Part shown: piece after piece, positions 20,724 to 32,793 of the stretch
Layout of the letters: every line of letters starts with the position of its first letter
Position numbering within the stretch: position 1 is the first letter of the stretch
Origin: Pachypanchax playfairii
Taxonomy: Eukaryota > Chordata > Actinopteri > Cyprinodontiformes > Aplocheilidae
Assembly (NCBI GenBank): GCA_006937955.1
Contig: SSNP01000010.1
Span: 1,003,770 to 1,067,769, forward strand
DNA: 64,000 nt
Reading direction: 5' to 3'
Position numbers and translations under genes: made by a program
The notes under the pieces: model-generated
Told to the model about the DNA's origin: nothing
Databases searched by the model: none
Seen by the model: the letters and a program-made list of their open reading frames with translations, nothing else

Positions 20724-21140
20724 CTCAACCCCATAGAAAATCTCTGGAGGGAGTTGAAAGTCCGTGTTGCCCAGCGTCAGCCCCAAAACATCACTGCTCT
20801 AGAGGAGATCTGCATGGAGGAATGGGCCAAAATACCAGCAACAGTGTGTGAAAACCTTGTGAAGACTTACAGAAAACGTTTGACCTCTGTCATTGCCAAC
20901 AAAGGCTATATAACAAAGTATTGAGATTAACTTTTGTTATTGACCAAATACTTATTTTCCACCATAATTTGCAAATAAATTCTTTAAAAATCAGACAATG
21001 TGATTTTCTGGATTTTTTTTCCTCATTTTGTCTCTCATAGTTGAGGTATACCTATGATGAAAATTACAGGCCTCTCTGATCTTTTTAAGTGGGAGAACTT
21101 ACACAATTGGTGGCTGACTAAATACTTTTTTGCCCCACTG
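19539..21140 (+). mobile_element. Tc1-like transposon, copy B, complete
   Basis: 1,602 bp from CAGTGGGGC to GCCCCACTG between TA dinucleotides (19537-19538 and 21141-21142). Terminal inverted repeats are about 210 bp. Within the left one the motif AAGTATTTRGTCA occurs twice, at 19552-19564 near the tip and at 19726-19738 at the inner end, and the right repeat mirrors this. That is the IR/DR layout of Sleeping Beauty-class Tc1 elements, in which the transposase binds both direct repeats. The enclosed transposase is intact. Confidence 0.95.
19902..20924 (+). CDS. Tc1-like transposase, intact, 340 aa
   Basis: Cut-and-paste transposase that binds the element's inverted repeats and inserts at TA. 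The N-terminus (about residues 8-50) is a helix-turn-helix ([20 protein letters not shown]), with a second one at about 67-110 ([22 protein letters not shown]) joined by a basic linker SGAPRK. The DDE triad is visible: D153 in [11 protein letters not shown]244 in [11 protein letters not shown]279 in DLNPIENLW. These positions and the 340-aa length equal those of Sleeping Beauty as I recall it. There are no stops or frameshifts. The start is the ATG in CACTATGGCC, which opens the MAKTKEL terminus shared by all copies. Confidence 0.95.
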   Translation: MAKTKELSKDTRNKIVDLHQAGKTESAIGKQLGVKKSTVGAIIRKWKTYKTTDNLPRSGAPRKISPRGVKMITRTVSKNPRTTRRDLVNDLQRAGTKVTKATISNTLRRQGLKSCSARRVPLLKPGHVQARLRFAREHLDDPEEDWENIIWSDETKIELFGRNSTCRVWRGKNAELDPKNTIPTVKHGGGNIMLWGCFSARGPGRLIRVKERMNGAMYRKILSENLLPSARALKMRRGWVFQHDNDPKHTARATKEWLRKKHFKVLEWPSQSPDLNPIENLWRELKVRVAQRQPQNITALEEICMEEWAKIPATVCENLVKTYRKRLTSVIANKGYITKY

Positions 21141-21142
21141 TA

Positions 21143-21640
21143 TATCTCAACAACTACATGACTATTTTGTAAAAAATCTGAAAACGGGTTAAGTTAATTC
21201 TCATAAAATTACCTAAGAAGTGTAAAAAATAAATACAAATGTTATTGTGTCAGAGGAAATTAATGTGGAACACAACAGAAACTGAACAATTTCAATCACT
21301 CCTCCAGACATCTTTTAGTTGCAATCCAAAATCTGTATCAAATTATAGCACAACAATTGACCACTGACTGCACCAAAACAGACACAAATACTATGGACTT
21401 CTTAAAGAGGTATTATTAGAGGAGTGTCTGGGTGGACTATCCACTGTGCCAAATTGTATGAGTTTCTCAGGTACAAAACAAAATTTTTCTACTTATATCT
21501 TACCACAGATTGTTATTTTATCAAATAATAACTGTTTTTGTTTTTCTTTAAAAAAAAATCCACCACAGAGATATATTTACCCATCAATAAATTGAAAAAG
21601 TAACTCAAGATACCTGCTGAATTGCATCCTGGGGTGCTTG
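21143..21640. other. no gene recognised
   Basis: AT-rich, no domain or repeat recognised. Confidence 0.4.
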
Positions 21641-22240
21641 GGGCACCTGCTGCAGTTGCAGGGCAGCTGCACTGGAGGTTTCTTATGGTCTTGTCTTGGA
21701 GGGGGCTTTGGTTGCCCCTGTGGTGGCCTGCCTAGGCTCTGCTGCTCCAAGGGGGGGGGGGTGTTCTGGACCCCTTGGGCTTAGCCTTGTGGTCTGCTTT
21801 GAGATCTGGGGGCTGGGGCTGGGCTTTTCACACCCACTGCCAAACAATTTTATGGAGAAACCTAATGGTCAAAGGGCGCATCCATGCACACAGGTGTGCA
21901 CACAGATGTTCACAGATACTTACTGACTAGGGCTGCAGCTGCCACTGGGGATGTTGTGTGTTAGCAGTGCCATTATTCGCTTGTGTCCACAGTGACATTA
22001 TTAGTGTTTAAATGTAGATGTTGGTGGATGCCGTGGTGTCTCTGCTCTTGTTTTTGTCTCTCAGCAGGTGTTGAAGCAGATTTCTCTCTCTCCCACCTTC
22101 TCTTCTACCTATTTTTTTTTCTCTTCTTTCTTCTTTTTCCCTCATTTCCTCTCTCCTTTGCCATGTCCGCTGATTCAAAAAGTTGTAATAAACAAAAACA
22201 ACATCTAAATAAAATCACAATAAATAAAAGTAACAAACTG
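21640..22240 (+). mobile_element. possible 3' end of a non-LTR retroelement
   Basis: G-rich then pyrimidine-rich sequence (CTCTTCTTTCTTCTTTTTCC) leading to TGATTCAAAAAGTTGTAATAAAC and an A-rich tail with AATAAA repeats. The composition and tail resemble fish retroposon 3' ends, but no RT or other domain is present. Boundaries are approximate. Confidence 0.3.
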
Positions 22241-23976
22241 ATCATTGCAGTGATTGCAGTATGCTCAGCTTGTGAGAACAAATCTGTCAGGCATTTCTAT
22301 GTATCTGGGCATCAATTCCGACTGCTTTATTGCCAGACAGGATATGGGAAAAAAAAGAAAAAGTAACTTAAAAGACATTTCATTTTACCCTAATTGGAGC
22401 ATATTTATTATCTCAATGAAAAGATTAATTTACCAATCAATCAAAATGTGAAAATGTAATAAAATAAATTATACATACATAAATAATGAATAACAATTTA
22501 TAATAACAATTATTTTCATTACTTTATCTTGATCCCTGCAGCAGTGAGTTTCTTTCTATGTAAATGTTACTTGATGCTCAACTACCCAAATGGAACCAAA
22601 GCAGGAAAATGCTTTAACTCAATGACTCTAAATAAACACTGTATAACTCAATACTCCAAAGTACAATAATTCATAAAACATTACTCCCAAAATTAAATTA
22701 AATCAGACAACAGCTCAAAAATTAAGACACTGAATGAAGTACAGTTTTGAGAATGACACACATATTGGTTTGCACAAAAAAATCCCCTTCAGTTTTTATT
22801 ATAGCAATTTGTATAAACTCCAGAATGAAGATCAGATGAATTGCAAATTCCTTCTTTACCACAAAAATGAACTCAATCCCCAAAAAACATTTCCACTGCA
22901 TATCATTGCTGTCATAAGAGAACCTGCAGAGACCATTAAGATAATCTTCTCTCTGACACAGGTGAGGATGTTGATGAACACAAGGCTGGAGATCATGATG
23001 TCATGCTGATTGAGTTAGAATAGCGGACTGGGTGACGCTTGAAATCATTGTTTTTACTGTTAGTCGTGTTACCTGCAAAGAAACATCGTGTTGCGTTTAA
23101 AAAGAAACTCTTTGAACACATTACAAGGAGAAAACTACTTTTACACCCTAACACTGGACAAATTGTTTAAGTTTGTGCATGATTTTGCATCATAATCTCA
23201 CAGTCTATTTCTTGTCTTTCAGGAATGTGAAGACTGCAAGCACACTAAGACTTGACTAATTATGTTAAACATGCACATTCAAAAGAAACACAATAAATAA
23301 ACTGCAAAAACTAGACAAGACGTTTATTTACAGGTGTTTAAAAAAACTCTTATCAATGATCAAGAGAATAAAGTAACATTTTTTACTCTTTTGTCCAGGA
23401 TCATGTTATAACTAACTCATTTCTATACTTTCGCTAAGATCTCCTGCTGAAAGCAGCTCAGGTGTATAATGTCTTGTGTGACTGCAGCTGTGAAAAGAGA
23501 CTCTTGTTTCTTCATTTCACTAAATCATCATGAGGAAGTGTTTACTCTAAAGAAATGGAGATGAAGCAGTGGATTACTAGAGGTTCTATAGTTTCTACAC
23601 AAGGCTACTGATACTTCTGTCTGTGTGAATTTCTAGAAAAACCAAAGTGTGTAAATTGAGACCAGAAGGAAGTGCAAGGTGAGTAACCCAGTAATTAGAC
23701 ACCATAGAAGTACACAATTCTTCCTGCCTGACTGAATGTAGTTTGTATGGACAGTACAGTCAGCTATAGAAACGATGTGACATGAAACCATATTGTTGTC
23801 ACACTCAGATATACAAATCAAAGTAATGTCACGCTCTTCTATTCATTCATGAAGAAAAATTTGCTCTCCGCTCCTTCTGCGTGGCAAATCTCTCAAAGAC
23901 TTTTTAATTAAAGTCCATAATGTCCCTGACTTCTTCTCTATAGAGAGACTAAGGCGATCCTGCTTCATGGAGTTTC
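22241..23976. other. no gene recognised
   Basis: AT-rich intergenic sequence; open frames are short and featureless. Confidence 0.45.
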
Positions 23977-23980
23977 TTAA

Positions 23981-24564
23981 AGAGGCCATTTCATACACAT
24001 TTCAGTACTTTGTGGTTATTTCATGAGTATTAACCAGTAATGTGAAATATTTTATATCTAAAAAACATCAGGAAACACTGATTAACAGACCTTTCAGTCT
24101 GTCTGCATTAAAATTCGGCTGGTTCCGGCTCCTTCCGTCAGGCTGCTTCATCAGCAGCTCGTTCATATTCATTATTCGAATTTGCTGGACTCTGATTGGC
24201 TAACAAACTAGCCTATCAGAGCAAGGTATACTGTTTTCTGCATAGCGCATGGCAACGTCAGACGTCGTGTCTTCCTGTTTGCTACGTCTTATGCTAACAG
24301 CTTTTAGCCAGCAGCATGCTAGGTGTGGTTTCAACTGTAGGAGCTGCCAAATACTAACGAACAAAGGAGTTGTGATCAAACAGATACAGGCCGTTCAGAC
24401 TTGGGAGAACTCGGGTTTTATCACCACCTGCGTAGTTTGAGAGATAAAAACTGAAAGAGAAGTTGTTGACCTGTTTTCACACCCACTATGAAGGTAAGAA
24501 CACCTGTGGAGCTAAAATATTAAACAGAAACCTCAGAAAAACTGTTTTTAATGGAAGGACCTCT
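23981..24564. mobile_element. TTAA-flanked MITE (piggyBac-like), copy 1
   Basis: Inverted ends AGAGGCCATTTC and GGACCTCT with TTAA on each side (23977-23980 and 24565-24568), as for piggyBac-type insertion. The interior shares long matches with 45327-45983, such as TATCTAAAAAACATCAGGAAA and GCCTATCAGAGCAAGGTATA. No transposase is present; the 63-codon frame inside is not recognisable. Confidence 0.75.
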
Positions 24565-24568
24565 TTAA

Positions 24569-25877
24569 GAAGGTCTTTATTCTCTTCAGAGTGGAGATGC
24601 ACCTCTCAGATTCGGATGCATGTTGTCACGAGGATCTCGAGAAGGCTGACAGTCTCAGAGAAAGTGCTCTGAAGGTTGTTCTTCATTAATAACTAGCACA
24701 GAAGAACTGCTTTACTACAAGCTTTAAAATCAGTGTTCTCATAGATGAGGGACAGTCTTGTCCAGATGGGATGATCCTCTATAGTTGATTGAGTCCAGCA
24801 CTGCATCAGGAAACAGTTCTCCATGCTTCAGTGTTGTACTGATGAGATGCTGAGTGAAGGCAAAGTGCTCCTCGGTTTACTCCTCAGATGATATAATAGA
24901 CATGAAACAATCAGTATAAACTGATAGTATTTGTACTAAAGTTAGATCCATAACACTTCTGTGTTCATGGGTGCCAGTCATTCCCCAACAGATGTTCAAT
25001 GTCGATCTGTTTAAAACAGCATCATGTGACCAAAATAAGAAACTAAATGAAAGGAAATGCTGTTCTGTCCTCACTGAGAGACAGGATGAACATCCTGCTC
25101 AAAACAAAACAATTTAACCCATTATATTTACATGACTCATGTGTTTTTGTGAAACACCAAAATAATCCAAATCAGTTGTGCAACTTGGTTTGTATAGCTA
25201 AAAGTCTTGATTAAGACAGCAAGTTTTATTATGAAACTCCAAAATTTTTTATCAGTACGTTCACACGCTGATACAAACTAATAACAGTTTCCTGTTGATT
25301 GTTATTCAAATATGAGTTGTTTCCTTTAAAGGCCGAAAAAGGAAAAATATGAGAAGTTACATATGAATCATTTGCTCTGGCCCAGTGCATCATGGAGGCA
25401 TTAGTCAGTCTATGTGAAAGGACATGGTCCAAAACTGAGTTCCACTTTGGAAATCGGAAGAAGGCAGCAGAATATCCAGCGAGGCTAAAAAAAGCTGCCA
25501 ATCATCGGTATATGGGATGTCGCTTGCTGCATGATGGGGTAAAGCCAGTCCTTCTCAAACAGTGGGTCGAGCTTTTTTAGACCAGGTCGTGGCACGTTTG
25601 GCATTTTTCTTTTTTAATGTTAATAAGGATATAATGATATGCAGAGGTGTACTTATTGAAGTATGAATAAACAAATGAAAATATTTATAGTAGTGTGGGG
25701 GGCATCAGTAATTTTGTACTATACCAGTGACCCCTCTCATTACAGCAGCCCCATCATAAGCCTGGACAATAAGCTTGGTCTTTTGTCATTCTGGGAGGAT
25801 GGTGTGCACTGTGCAGGCTCTACAGGAGCACTGGACAGATGATGTTGGTGAATCCTGATAAACTCCAAAAAACAATA
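24569..25877. other. no gene recognised
   Basis: AT-rich, no supported exon or repeat. Confidence 0.4.
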
Positions 25878-25879
25878 TA

Positions 25880-26660
25880 CAGTGGCTTGCAAAAGAATTC
25901 AGCCCCCTTGAACTTTTCCACATTTTGTCACATTACAGCCACAAACATGAATCAATTTTATTGGAATTCCACGTGAAAGACCAATACAATGTGGTGTACA
26001 CGTGAGAAGTGGAATGAAAATCGTTTATGATTCCAAACATTTTTTACAAATAAATAACTGAAAAGTGGCGTGTGCGTAATTATTCAGCCCCCTTTGGTCT
26101 GAGTGCAGTCAATTGCCCATAGACATTACCTGATGAGCGCTAATGACTAAATAAAGTGCACCTGTGTGTAATCAAATGTCAGTACAAATACAGCTGCCCT
26201 GTGACGGCCTCAGAGGTTGTCTAAGAGAATGTTGGGAGCAACAACACCATGAAGTCCAAAGAACACACCAGACAGGTCAGGGATATAGTTATTGAGAAAT
26301 TTAAATCAGGCTTAGGCTACAAAAAGATTTCCCAAGCCTTGAACATCCCACGGAGCATTGTTCAAGCAATCATTCAGAAATGGAAGGAGTATGGCTAATC
26401 TGTAAATCTACCAAGACAAGGCCATCCACCTAAACTCACAGGCCGAACAAGGAGAGCGCTGATCAGAAATACAGCCAAGAGGCCCATGGTGACTCTGTAC
26501 GAGCTGCAGAGATCTACAGCTCAGGTGGGGAATCTGTCCATAAGACAACTATTAGTCGTGCACTGCACAAAGTTGGACTTTATGGAAGAGTGGCAAGAAG
26601 AAAGCCATTGTTAAAAGAAAACCATAAGAAGTCCCGTTTGCAGTTTGCCACAAGCCATGT
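25880..26660 (+). mobile_element. old Tc1-like element, 3'-truncated
   Basis: Starts CAGTGGCTTGCAAAAG after TA (25878-25879), a terminus found in several fish Tc1 families, and has an inverted-repeat region to about 26090 with the phrase ATTCAGCCCCCTT twice. It breaks off at about 26660, where ATGT repeats begin; no right terminus is seen. A different and older family than the 340-aa copies. Confidence 0.8.
26249..26660 (+). pseudogene. Tc1-like transposase remnant
   Basis: Begins MKSKEHTRQVRDIVIEKFKS and reads a helix-turn-helix (KKISQALNIPRSIVQAIIQ) to a TAG after KWKEYG. It continues as LPRQGHPPKLTGRTRRALI, then loses frame near RSTAQ. The sequence stops before the first catalytic aspartate, so no nuclease can be made. 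Confidence 0.85.
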
Positions 26661-27228
26661 ATGCATGTATGTATGTACTGTATGTATGTATGTAAACATG
26701 TGTTTCTATTTGCTTTTCCTTTTCGTACTCTTCTTGCTTCTCACAGAACACACTCATCTTTATATTTCTATGAAGCCACAAACAGGAACCTGAACCAGTG
26801 AGCTTATCTGTCATGTGCATGTTGCCCTTTGTCCTTGCTGCTATGTGTACTGGTATGTAAGTAAAGGTCAAGGCCATGCAACGAGCAGGATGGCAGGGGC
26901 CCAGTCAGGGAGAACCTAGGCTGGAAGGAACTGTAAAGCCAAAGTTCAGCTTCTCTAACAAGTCCAGAGGTTGGAAAGAGGCTCTGAATATTACAGCAAA
27001 AAAATATACATTCTAGTGCAAAGACCAAAGGTTGATCAAGAACTATGAAAATAATTATTAGTTACCATGCAGTGAATGGACCGTAATCATCATTTACACG
27101 TTTAGACTTGCTGCTTCCATAACGAATCACATGTGAGTCTGCAAGGCTGCCAAGTCTTCGACACAAGCAGCTGTAATTCTACAACGAGCAGCAGCAAAAA
27201 GTAAGAAACCACCGTATCCTAACAATTG

Positions 27229-27478
27229 AGTAGCCGAGCTGCACGTGATGGGGCGTTCAAACACATGTAGGAAAACTCAACGCTGAACAAATAGGCCTTC
27301 AGACATTACCCAAAACTGAACAAATACAAGAGAAACTAAACGAGGATCAAAATCAGAACTGGCAACTCAACAGAAAAATCAGGGAGGGGGTGAGGGGCTG
27401 AGGACAGATTGTTTTTTTCTACAAGAACTGCAGGATTCAGATTTGACAACAAGGTCTAATTCTTACATACTATAGCTT
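27229..27478. repeat. dispersed repeat, copy 1 (pair with 43790-44046)
   Basis: Shares with 43790-44046 stretches such as CGTTCAAACACA, TCAGACATT, AATCAGGGAGGGGGTGAGGGG and a common right end near TAGCTTTAA. Probably a MITE or retroelement edge; class not resolved. Confidence 0.65.
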
Positions 27479-28916
27479 TAACCACTTTTGTTGTTTCTTA
27501 GAGATTATGAAAAAACATCATTTTCACATGTGTTAAAGCAGTGCAAAATAACTTTAAGCTAGTGTTTTGAAACTTGTCTAGGTGGATACTCACCAAAAAA
27601 CATGTTCAGCTTCATATCAGCCATCACTCTGGAACCTCCGATGGCTTTACAATACACTGGGAAACTTCGGTGCTCGGGGTCGTGGCTGTGAGTGGGCGGT
27701 TCCTTTGCTGCTCCACGGCAACAGCTGTTTATTGCAGCAGAGGTCACAATTTGCTCCTGTAAAGGTTAGCAGTTAGCTTTTTCAGCTTACCGACCAGAGT
27801 TCGCTTTTTGTTGGCATCATGTTGGAACATGAAAGAAAAATGAAAAAGAGTAATGTCTTCTGAGGTGAGGCAAAGAAAGCGTAAGCAAGACATGGAAAGA
27901 GCTAAAACCAGAGTAAACATGGGCAAGGCCTCTACAAAGCCGGTTCGAGAAATGGGCATCTGAGACGCAGTTGTTTACAACTGCTGTAATTCCACTTTTA
28001 ACCACTGGGGGGCGCAAAAGTTATTTAGTACTGCTTTAAAGTCAAGAAGAATCTTCACATTATCTGATTTTACATGTTACCTGTGGGATATTCCCTGTTG
28101 CTCTTTCCTTAAGGTTCATCATGTGAAGCTGTCAGATCCTTCTGAATTAATAAACTGAATCTAAAGTACTTCCTGTGAAGATAATCTGTGCAGTTTTTAC
28201 ACTTGCCTACCCGCTGTCCACTGATGTTCCTCTGCTCTTTTCTCTGGGATCGCTGGATTCTTCTCCCCTTAGAGCCTGAAACACACCCAACTACCTGTAA
28301 GACAAATTGAGAATATTATTCTCACAAGAATCATATCCAAGATGTCTGTTTCTGCATCAGCATTTTGAAACAAAGAACAAATCCTCAAAACACGATAATG
28401 TAGTACCATTTATTCAGCTCTTCAACCTTCATGAACTAGATGTATAAACATTCTAGCTGAAAAAAAAAAACATGTTTAGGTAGAACTTATAAGAATTTCC
28501 TAAAGAATACATCTGTCGGTCAAATAAACAGAGAGCTGGAAAACAGGCAGGTCAGGGTTTTTGAATTTTACCTTTAAAAATCAAGATTTGATCTTCAGTA
28601 TCATTTTTGTTCCGAGTGTGTGAATACGTGGTGCACAGAGACTTTCTGACACCTTCTCAGTCAGAGAGTCTCTAAAAGCAAAAGAGGTTAAAGGTGAGAG
28701 AGGACATTGTGATTCACCGTCTAACCCTCTGACATGTCACTTTTCAGCTTTAGAGATGCAGCCACCTCCATACACAAAGGCTGACATGATAAATACTCTG
28801 TGACAAGCTGCCACAGCCTTGATCCGGGTTGTTTGTCAGCAGTGACCTTTTATTTGTCATAATGAAAGTTTTGCAAGCTGAAAGTTTCTAGAAATCTAAA
28901 TGCGAAGATGAAAATA
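27479..28916. other. no gene recognised
   Basis: A CpG-containing stretch (27600-28020) ends near a GGGGGGCGCAAAAG phrase and a CTGCTTTAAAG that may be a MITE end. No exon is supported. Confidence 0.35.
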
Positions 28917-29154
28917 TTAAAGGTGGGATACGGAATATTTTCATAAAAAGCAATATTTATAACAAAATAATACCTCCACGGGGTGTTTAGAGGGTTGTAG
29001 AATGAAAATACACTATTTTCTTTAAAAATCATATTTGAAGTAAAATATTATAAAATATTAATTTTGGTGGGCACAACGTTGGCATTTTGTTTACATTGAC
29101 TAGCCAATAGCTGGCAGAGCAGCGGGCACCATTTTGGGTTGCCTAATACTGTAA
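28917..29154. repeat. dispersed repeat, copy 2, interrupted by a solo LTR
   Basis: Matches 7905-8126. The match resumes after the LTR at 29907 (GTAAATAATCC against GGTAAATAGACC in copy 1), showing the LTR was inserted into this copy. Confidence 0.65.
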
Positions 29155-29905
29155 TGTTGTGTGGCTGAGCTGTGTGTGGGTGTACCTTTTCCTTTTCAGA
29201 GGTGGAGCAGCCTTCTTCAGCGCAGGTGTGGCTCATCTCCTCAATCACCTGGGTTGAGATATAAGGGGAGGATCAACAGGTGCCAGATTGTTCCACTTTC
29301 ATTGTGGTAGCGTGGCTTCTGCAACTGACATTGCAAACCTTCTGAGTTTTTATGCTCCTGATCCACTTACCTGTGCTTTCCAGGGCCTTTATCTCCGACC
29401 TGACGTCTTCCTCGTGAGGTCCTCACCTCTCCTCCCTGGGAGTGATCCTATCCACGGTTTCCACACCAAAAGTCTGGTTCCAGGAACTGCTCTCAGCCCG
29501 TCTCCTCCACTCCTGTAGTCACACCTGCTCAAGGAACATCAGAAAACCTGAGTCGGTCTGTCCACCCTCCAACCTCCAGCACCCACGCACCATCTACGGA
29601 ATCTCACCCCAACCTCAGCCACCAACCACTGCTCCTCAGAACCGTCACCATCATCATCAACCTAAGCGCTCTCCTCCTCTTATACTGGTTCCTCCTGCTA
29701 CAGTCTGTTTCAGCACTAACCTGTTCTCTCCACACCTAGATCCTCCTGTTCCTCCACCAGTGGGACTCCATTCCAGCCCAGCCTGCAATATAGTACATTT
29801 TTTATGTCAGACTGTACACTCAACTAATTAAACTCTTAAAACTGTGTTGGGTCCTGGAGTTGTGCTTGTCAGAGGGTTCTAGACAACCAGAGACTAATCA
29901 TGACA
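29155..29905 (+). mobile_element. solo LTR of an LTR retrotransposon
   Basis: Begins TGTTGTGTGG and ends CATGACA, with GTAA immediately before (29151-29154) and after one further base (29907-29910), consistent with a 4-5-bp target duplication. It carries a TATA-like GATATAAGG near 29260 and an AATTAAAC polyadenylation-type signal near 29825. No internal region or second LTR is present, so it is a recombined solo LTR. Whether Gypsy or ERV class cannot be told. The proline-rich open frames inside (29288-29831) are not taken as genes. Confidence 0.7.
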
Positions 29906-29910
29906 CGTAA

Positions 29911-31033
29911 ATAATCCAGCACAGTGAGGCTGCAACCTGTCCGCACATTATATTATTTATTATTTTAATAGCTCCATCGTTCTTAAATCCATTTATGGAT
30001 GAAATGTTAGCAACTTTAAATCTGTTGTTTGGATTCTGGATGACATATCTCACAGTCACCAATTCATGACATCATCATCACTACCTTCCTTTCTTACCTT
30101 CAGTTTAAGAACATTAATCACTTACTTTTCCAAGCTTAACTTTTCTCCATCTCACACACTTTTCAATCTGCTGGTCTGTTTCTTTGGAAAACAAGACCAA
30201 AGATGAATTAATCACCTGCCTGCTTACCTAACTGATGTCTGTCCACTCTCTCTCTTCCCACTCTCGACCTATAGGAGAAGAAAGACAGCTGCTAAACAAC
30301 ACAGCTTTATCTATTATGTACTTAAAATTTCTTAAAGTTACTAGCTCAAATCTCATTATAACAGAGTTGATACAACAGAACCCTTTGAGGGGATCCAGAG
30401 ATCCTGTTTGCTCATTGCAGTGTTTTTATCCTTTTTAATTCTGGGGTTCATATTTTTGGTGAGCTTAATTCACTCAAGTGTTTTATTTTTCCTATTTCAA
30501 ACTAACAATCCACTGGTATAAAATTGCTCTATTCAGTTGTTTGTTCTCATTTTCTAAATCCTGGGTTTATATCCTGTCTGTCAATCTGAAAGAGAAATAA
30601 AGTGGGATTATTTCTTCCTCTGGTTTCCTCAGTAGTTAACGCTCCCTTCGACCTGTTCTCATGCAGAAATGCTCTGTATGTATAAGCTGTGCATCATGGA
30701 AGAAGCCATCCACTGTGTGGTATGTATATGAAGAAGTGGCTTTAACATGGAAGAATGACTTTTCCCCATGAAACCCATGACTGTACTCTCCAGAAATAGA
30801 ATATTACTTGTCTGAAGTGGAACCGCCGCATCAGCCGGAAGGAACGATAGAGACCTGCTTCTACCAGGAGAACTACCTTTAGCAGAACTTGTGCTCCAAT
30901 ATGTGTTGAAGGCAACAAGTTTGGCAAGCTGGTGCATTCAAGCTCCCATGATACAGTGGAACATGCATTAATGAATGAGTAATGCTGACCAACGTCACTA
31001 CATGCAACTTGAACAGCAAAGGGAGAACAATAC
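29911..31033. other. no gene recognised
   Basis: A minus-strand stretch at 30940-30660 is open in two frames but has no recognised domain. Confidence 0.35.
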
Positions 31034-31230
31034 AGCTGTGGCTCAGTGGGTAGAGCGGAAGGTTGGTGGATCGGTCCCGGCTTCCGCCACCACATGTCGA
31101 AGTGTCCTTGGGCAACACACTGAACCCTGATTTGCACATCGGGTTGTGTGAATGGGTAAATGTAAAACTTGTAGTTTGAAAGTACTTTGAATAGTCTGAA
31201 TGACTAGAAAAGTGCTATATAGGACATTTA
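31034..31230 (+). mobile_element. V-SINE-like element, copy 2, internally shortened
   Basis: Same family as 10134-10411: GCTGTGGCTCAGTGG head, CACATGTCGAAGTGTCC, GTGTGAATGGGTAAATG and a degraded core and tail. The CCCCTACCCTCTCC segment and part of the tail are missing. Confidence 0.8.
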
Positions 31231-32688
31231 ATACAGAAATATATAGGTGATGTGATGGAAAAAATGTAACTCACACAAACACACACACATCAATGTGTAA
31301 CCTCTCAGACAGGTCAGATAGATTACTGCTTTCCCTCCCCTCATTGGACTTAGATGGTTTAAAGCCACCAATCTTCAGCACAATTGTTCTCTCGCAATTT
31401 CTTTCAGGTTCATTATTATCACAAAGGTACAGATGAGTGTTCTTCAGAGACACTATGATGTAAGAGGCTGTAACTATAGCAACACAATCATGTCATCCAA
31501 GATAAGCAACCTGCCACATGGCCATGTTGCACAGTGTTTTACACACTCTTAAGTAACAACAGGAGAAGGGGCAATTATATTTATGAGGAGATCTATTTTT
31601 AGTTGATTGATGCATGTTATTGATTGTGATCGCTTGAGATTTTTTTAAATTTTAGATATGATGTGAAGATTTTTCACAAATATAAGCTTCATTTTATGAT
31701 GCAAGGATGTGTTGCTCACAGGCATCTCAAAAGGCTTTTTAGCACCAATTTTAAATCAATCTGAAGGCCTACTGCGGTGCACATGTCTTCCACAAGAGGG
31801 TGCTAAAGATGCTTTTGGTTTCTTAGTTCACCCAATTCTATTTTTCTCATCAGAGAAGGGAAAAGAGGGCAAACATGATAAGTCTTATTGAAGTGGTCTT
31901 ATTTGATATAAGAGGAGATATAAGTGCCCTGTTATTCATGGTGAAACAATTGCTCTATGTTTGTCTATTGAGGAAACACTAAACTATGAGGTTACATGGC
32001 TGACAGTCGAGCCAAGGCGCAGCTTTTCTTTTTTGTGCAATTAGTAAGGAATACGGCATTAACATTGGGTAATGTTTGAGAATAATTGCCTCTTAAAACT
32101 GTGTGCAGATTTTGTTAACAAACAGCACTCACACACTTACTTACACACTCTGCAGATGGGAGACAGATGTTTTACAGACAACGTCAAGGAGTAATAATTA
32201 TTTTCTCCTCTATCTAAAGGGTTCCTCATATTGTTCATATCACCACATCCTCCTAAACCCAGGAAATTTCCTCTGGAATGGAAACCATGTCCTGTGCTCA
32301 CCCACTTGTTTGTGTTTCTGGTCTTTTTTTCTCCTTTAAACACACACACACACACAAATTGGAGACAGCTCTGTAAAAAATCTCTTCTTCAAATTATTTA
32401 CCTCCTATTCTAACATTCAGTTTCTTCCTTTTTCTGGAGATTTCCCTAATGTTAAGAGAATCCGTCGATGATGAGCTCTGCCTCATGAGACTGAGCTGTA
32501 ACACTGTTACAATGAGCAGCAAACAGATGATGAAACAAAAGGAGAGGTGGAGAAGTTTCTAATCTCATTATCTTGATCTGAACTAATCCTCTTCAGTAGA
32601 TACCTTCTCGTCATCCACACACACTTTTACACCTGTTTTACTCCACATAACATTCACCTAATACCAGGTGAAACTAATTTCATAAAAC

Positions 32689-32793
32689 ATGTCTGATATG
32701 AAAGACACAATGCTGATGGGATCAGAGGGAATTAAGAAAACTATTCTGCATGGAGGAACTGGAGACATCCCCAAATTCATCACTGGGACGAAG
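32689..32793 (+). CDS. aipl1: aipl1 exon 1 (coding part)
   Basis: ATG in AAACATGTCTG, 35 codons ending GTK, phase 0, donor GTACTG. In-frame ATGs at codons 4, 8 and 10 exist; the first was chosen because it gives the usual short N-terminal leader before [10 protein letters not shown]. Confidence 0.93.

Noticed and set aside
29288..29831. Proline-rich frames of 76 and 129 codons
   Set aside because: They lie within the solo LTR and lack any conserved motif.
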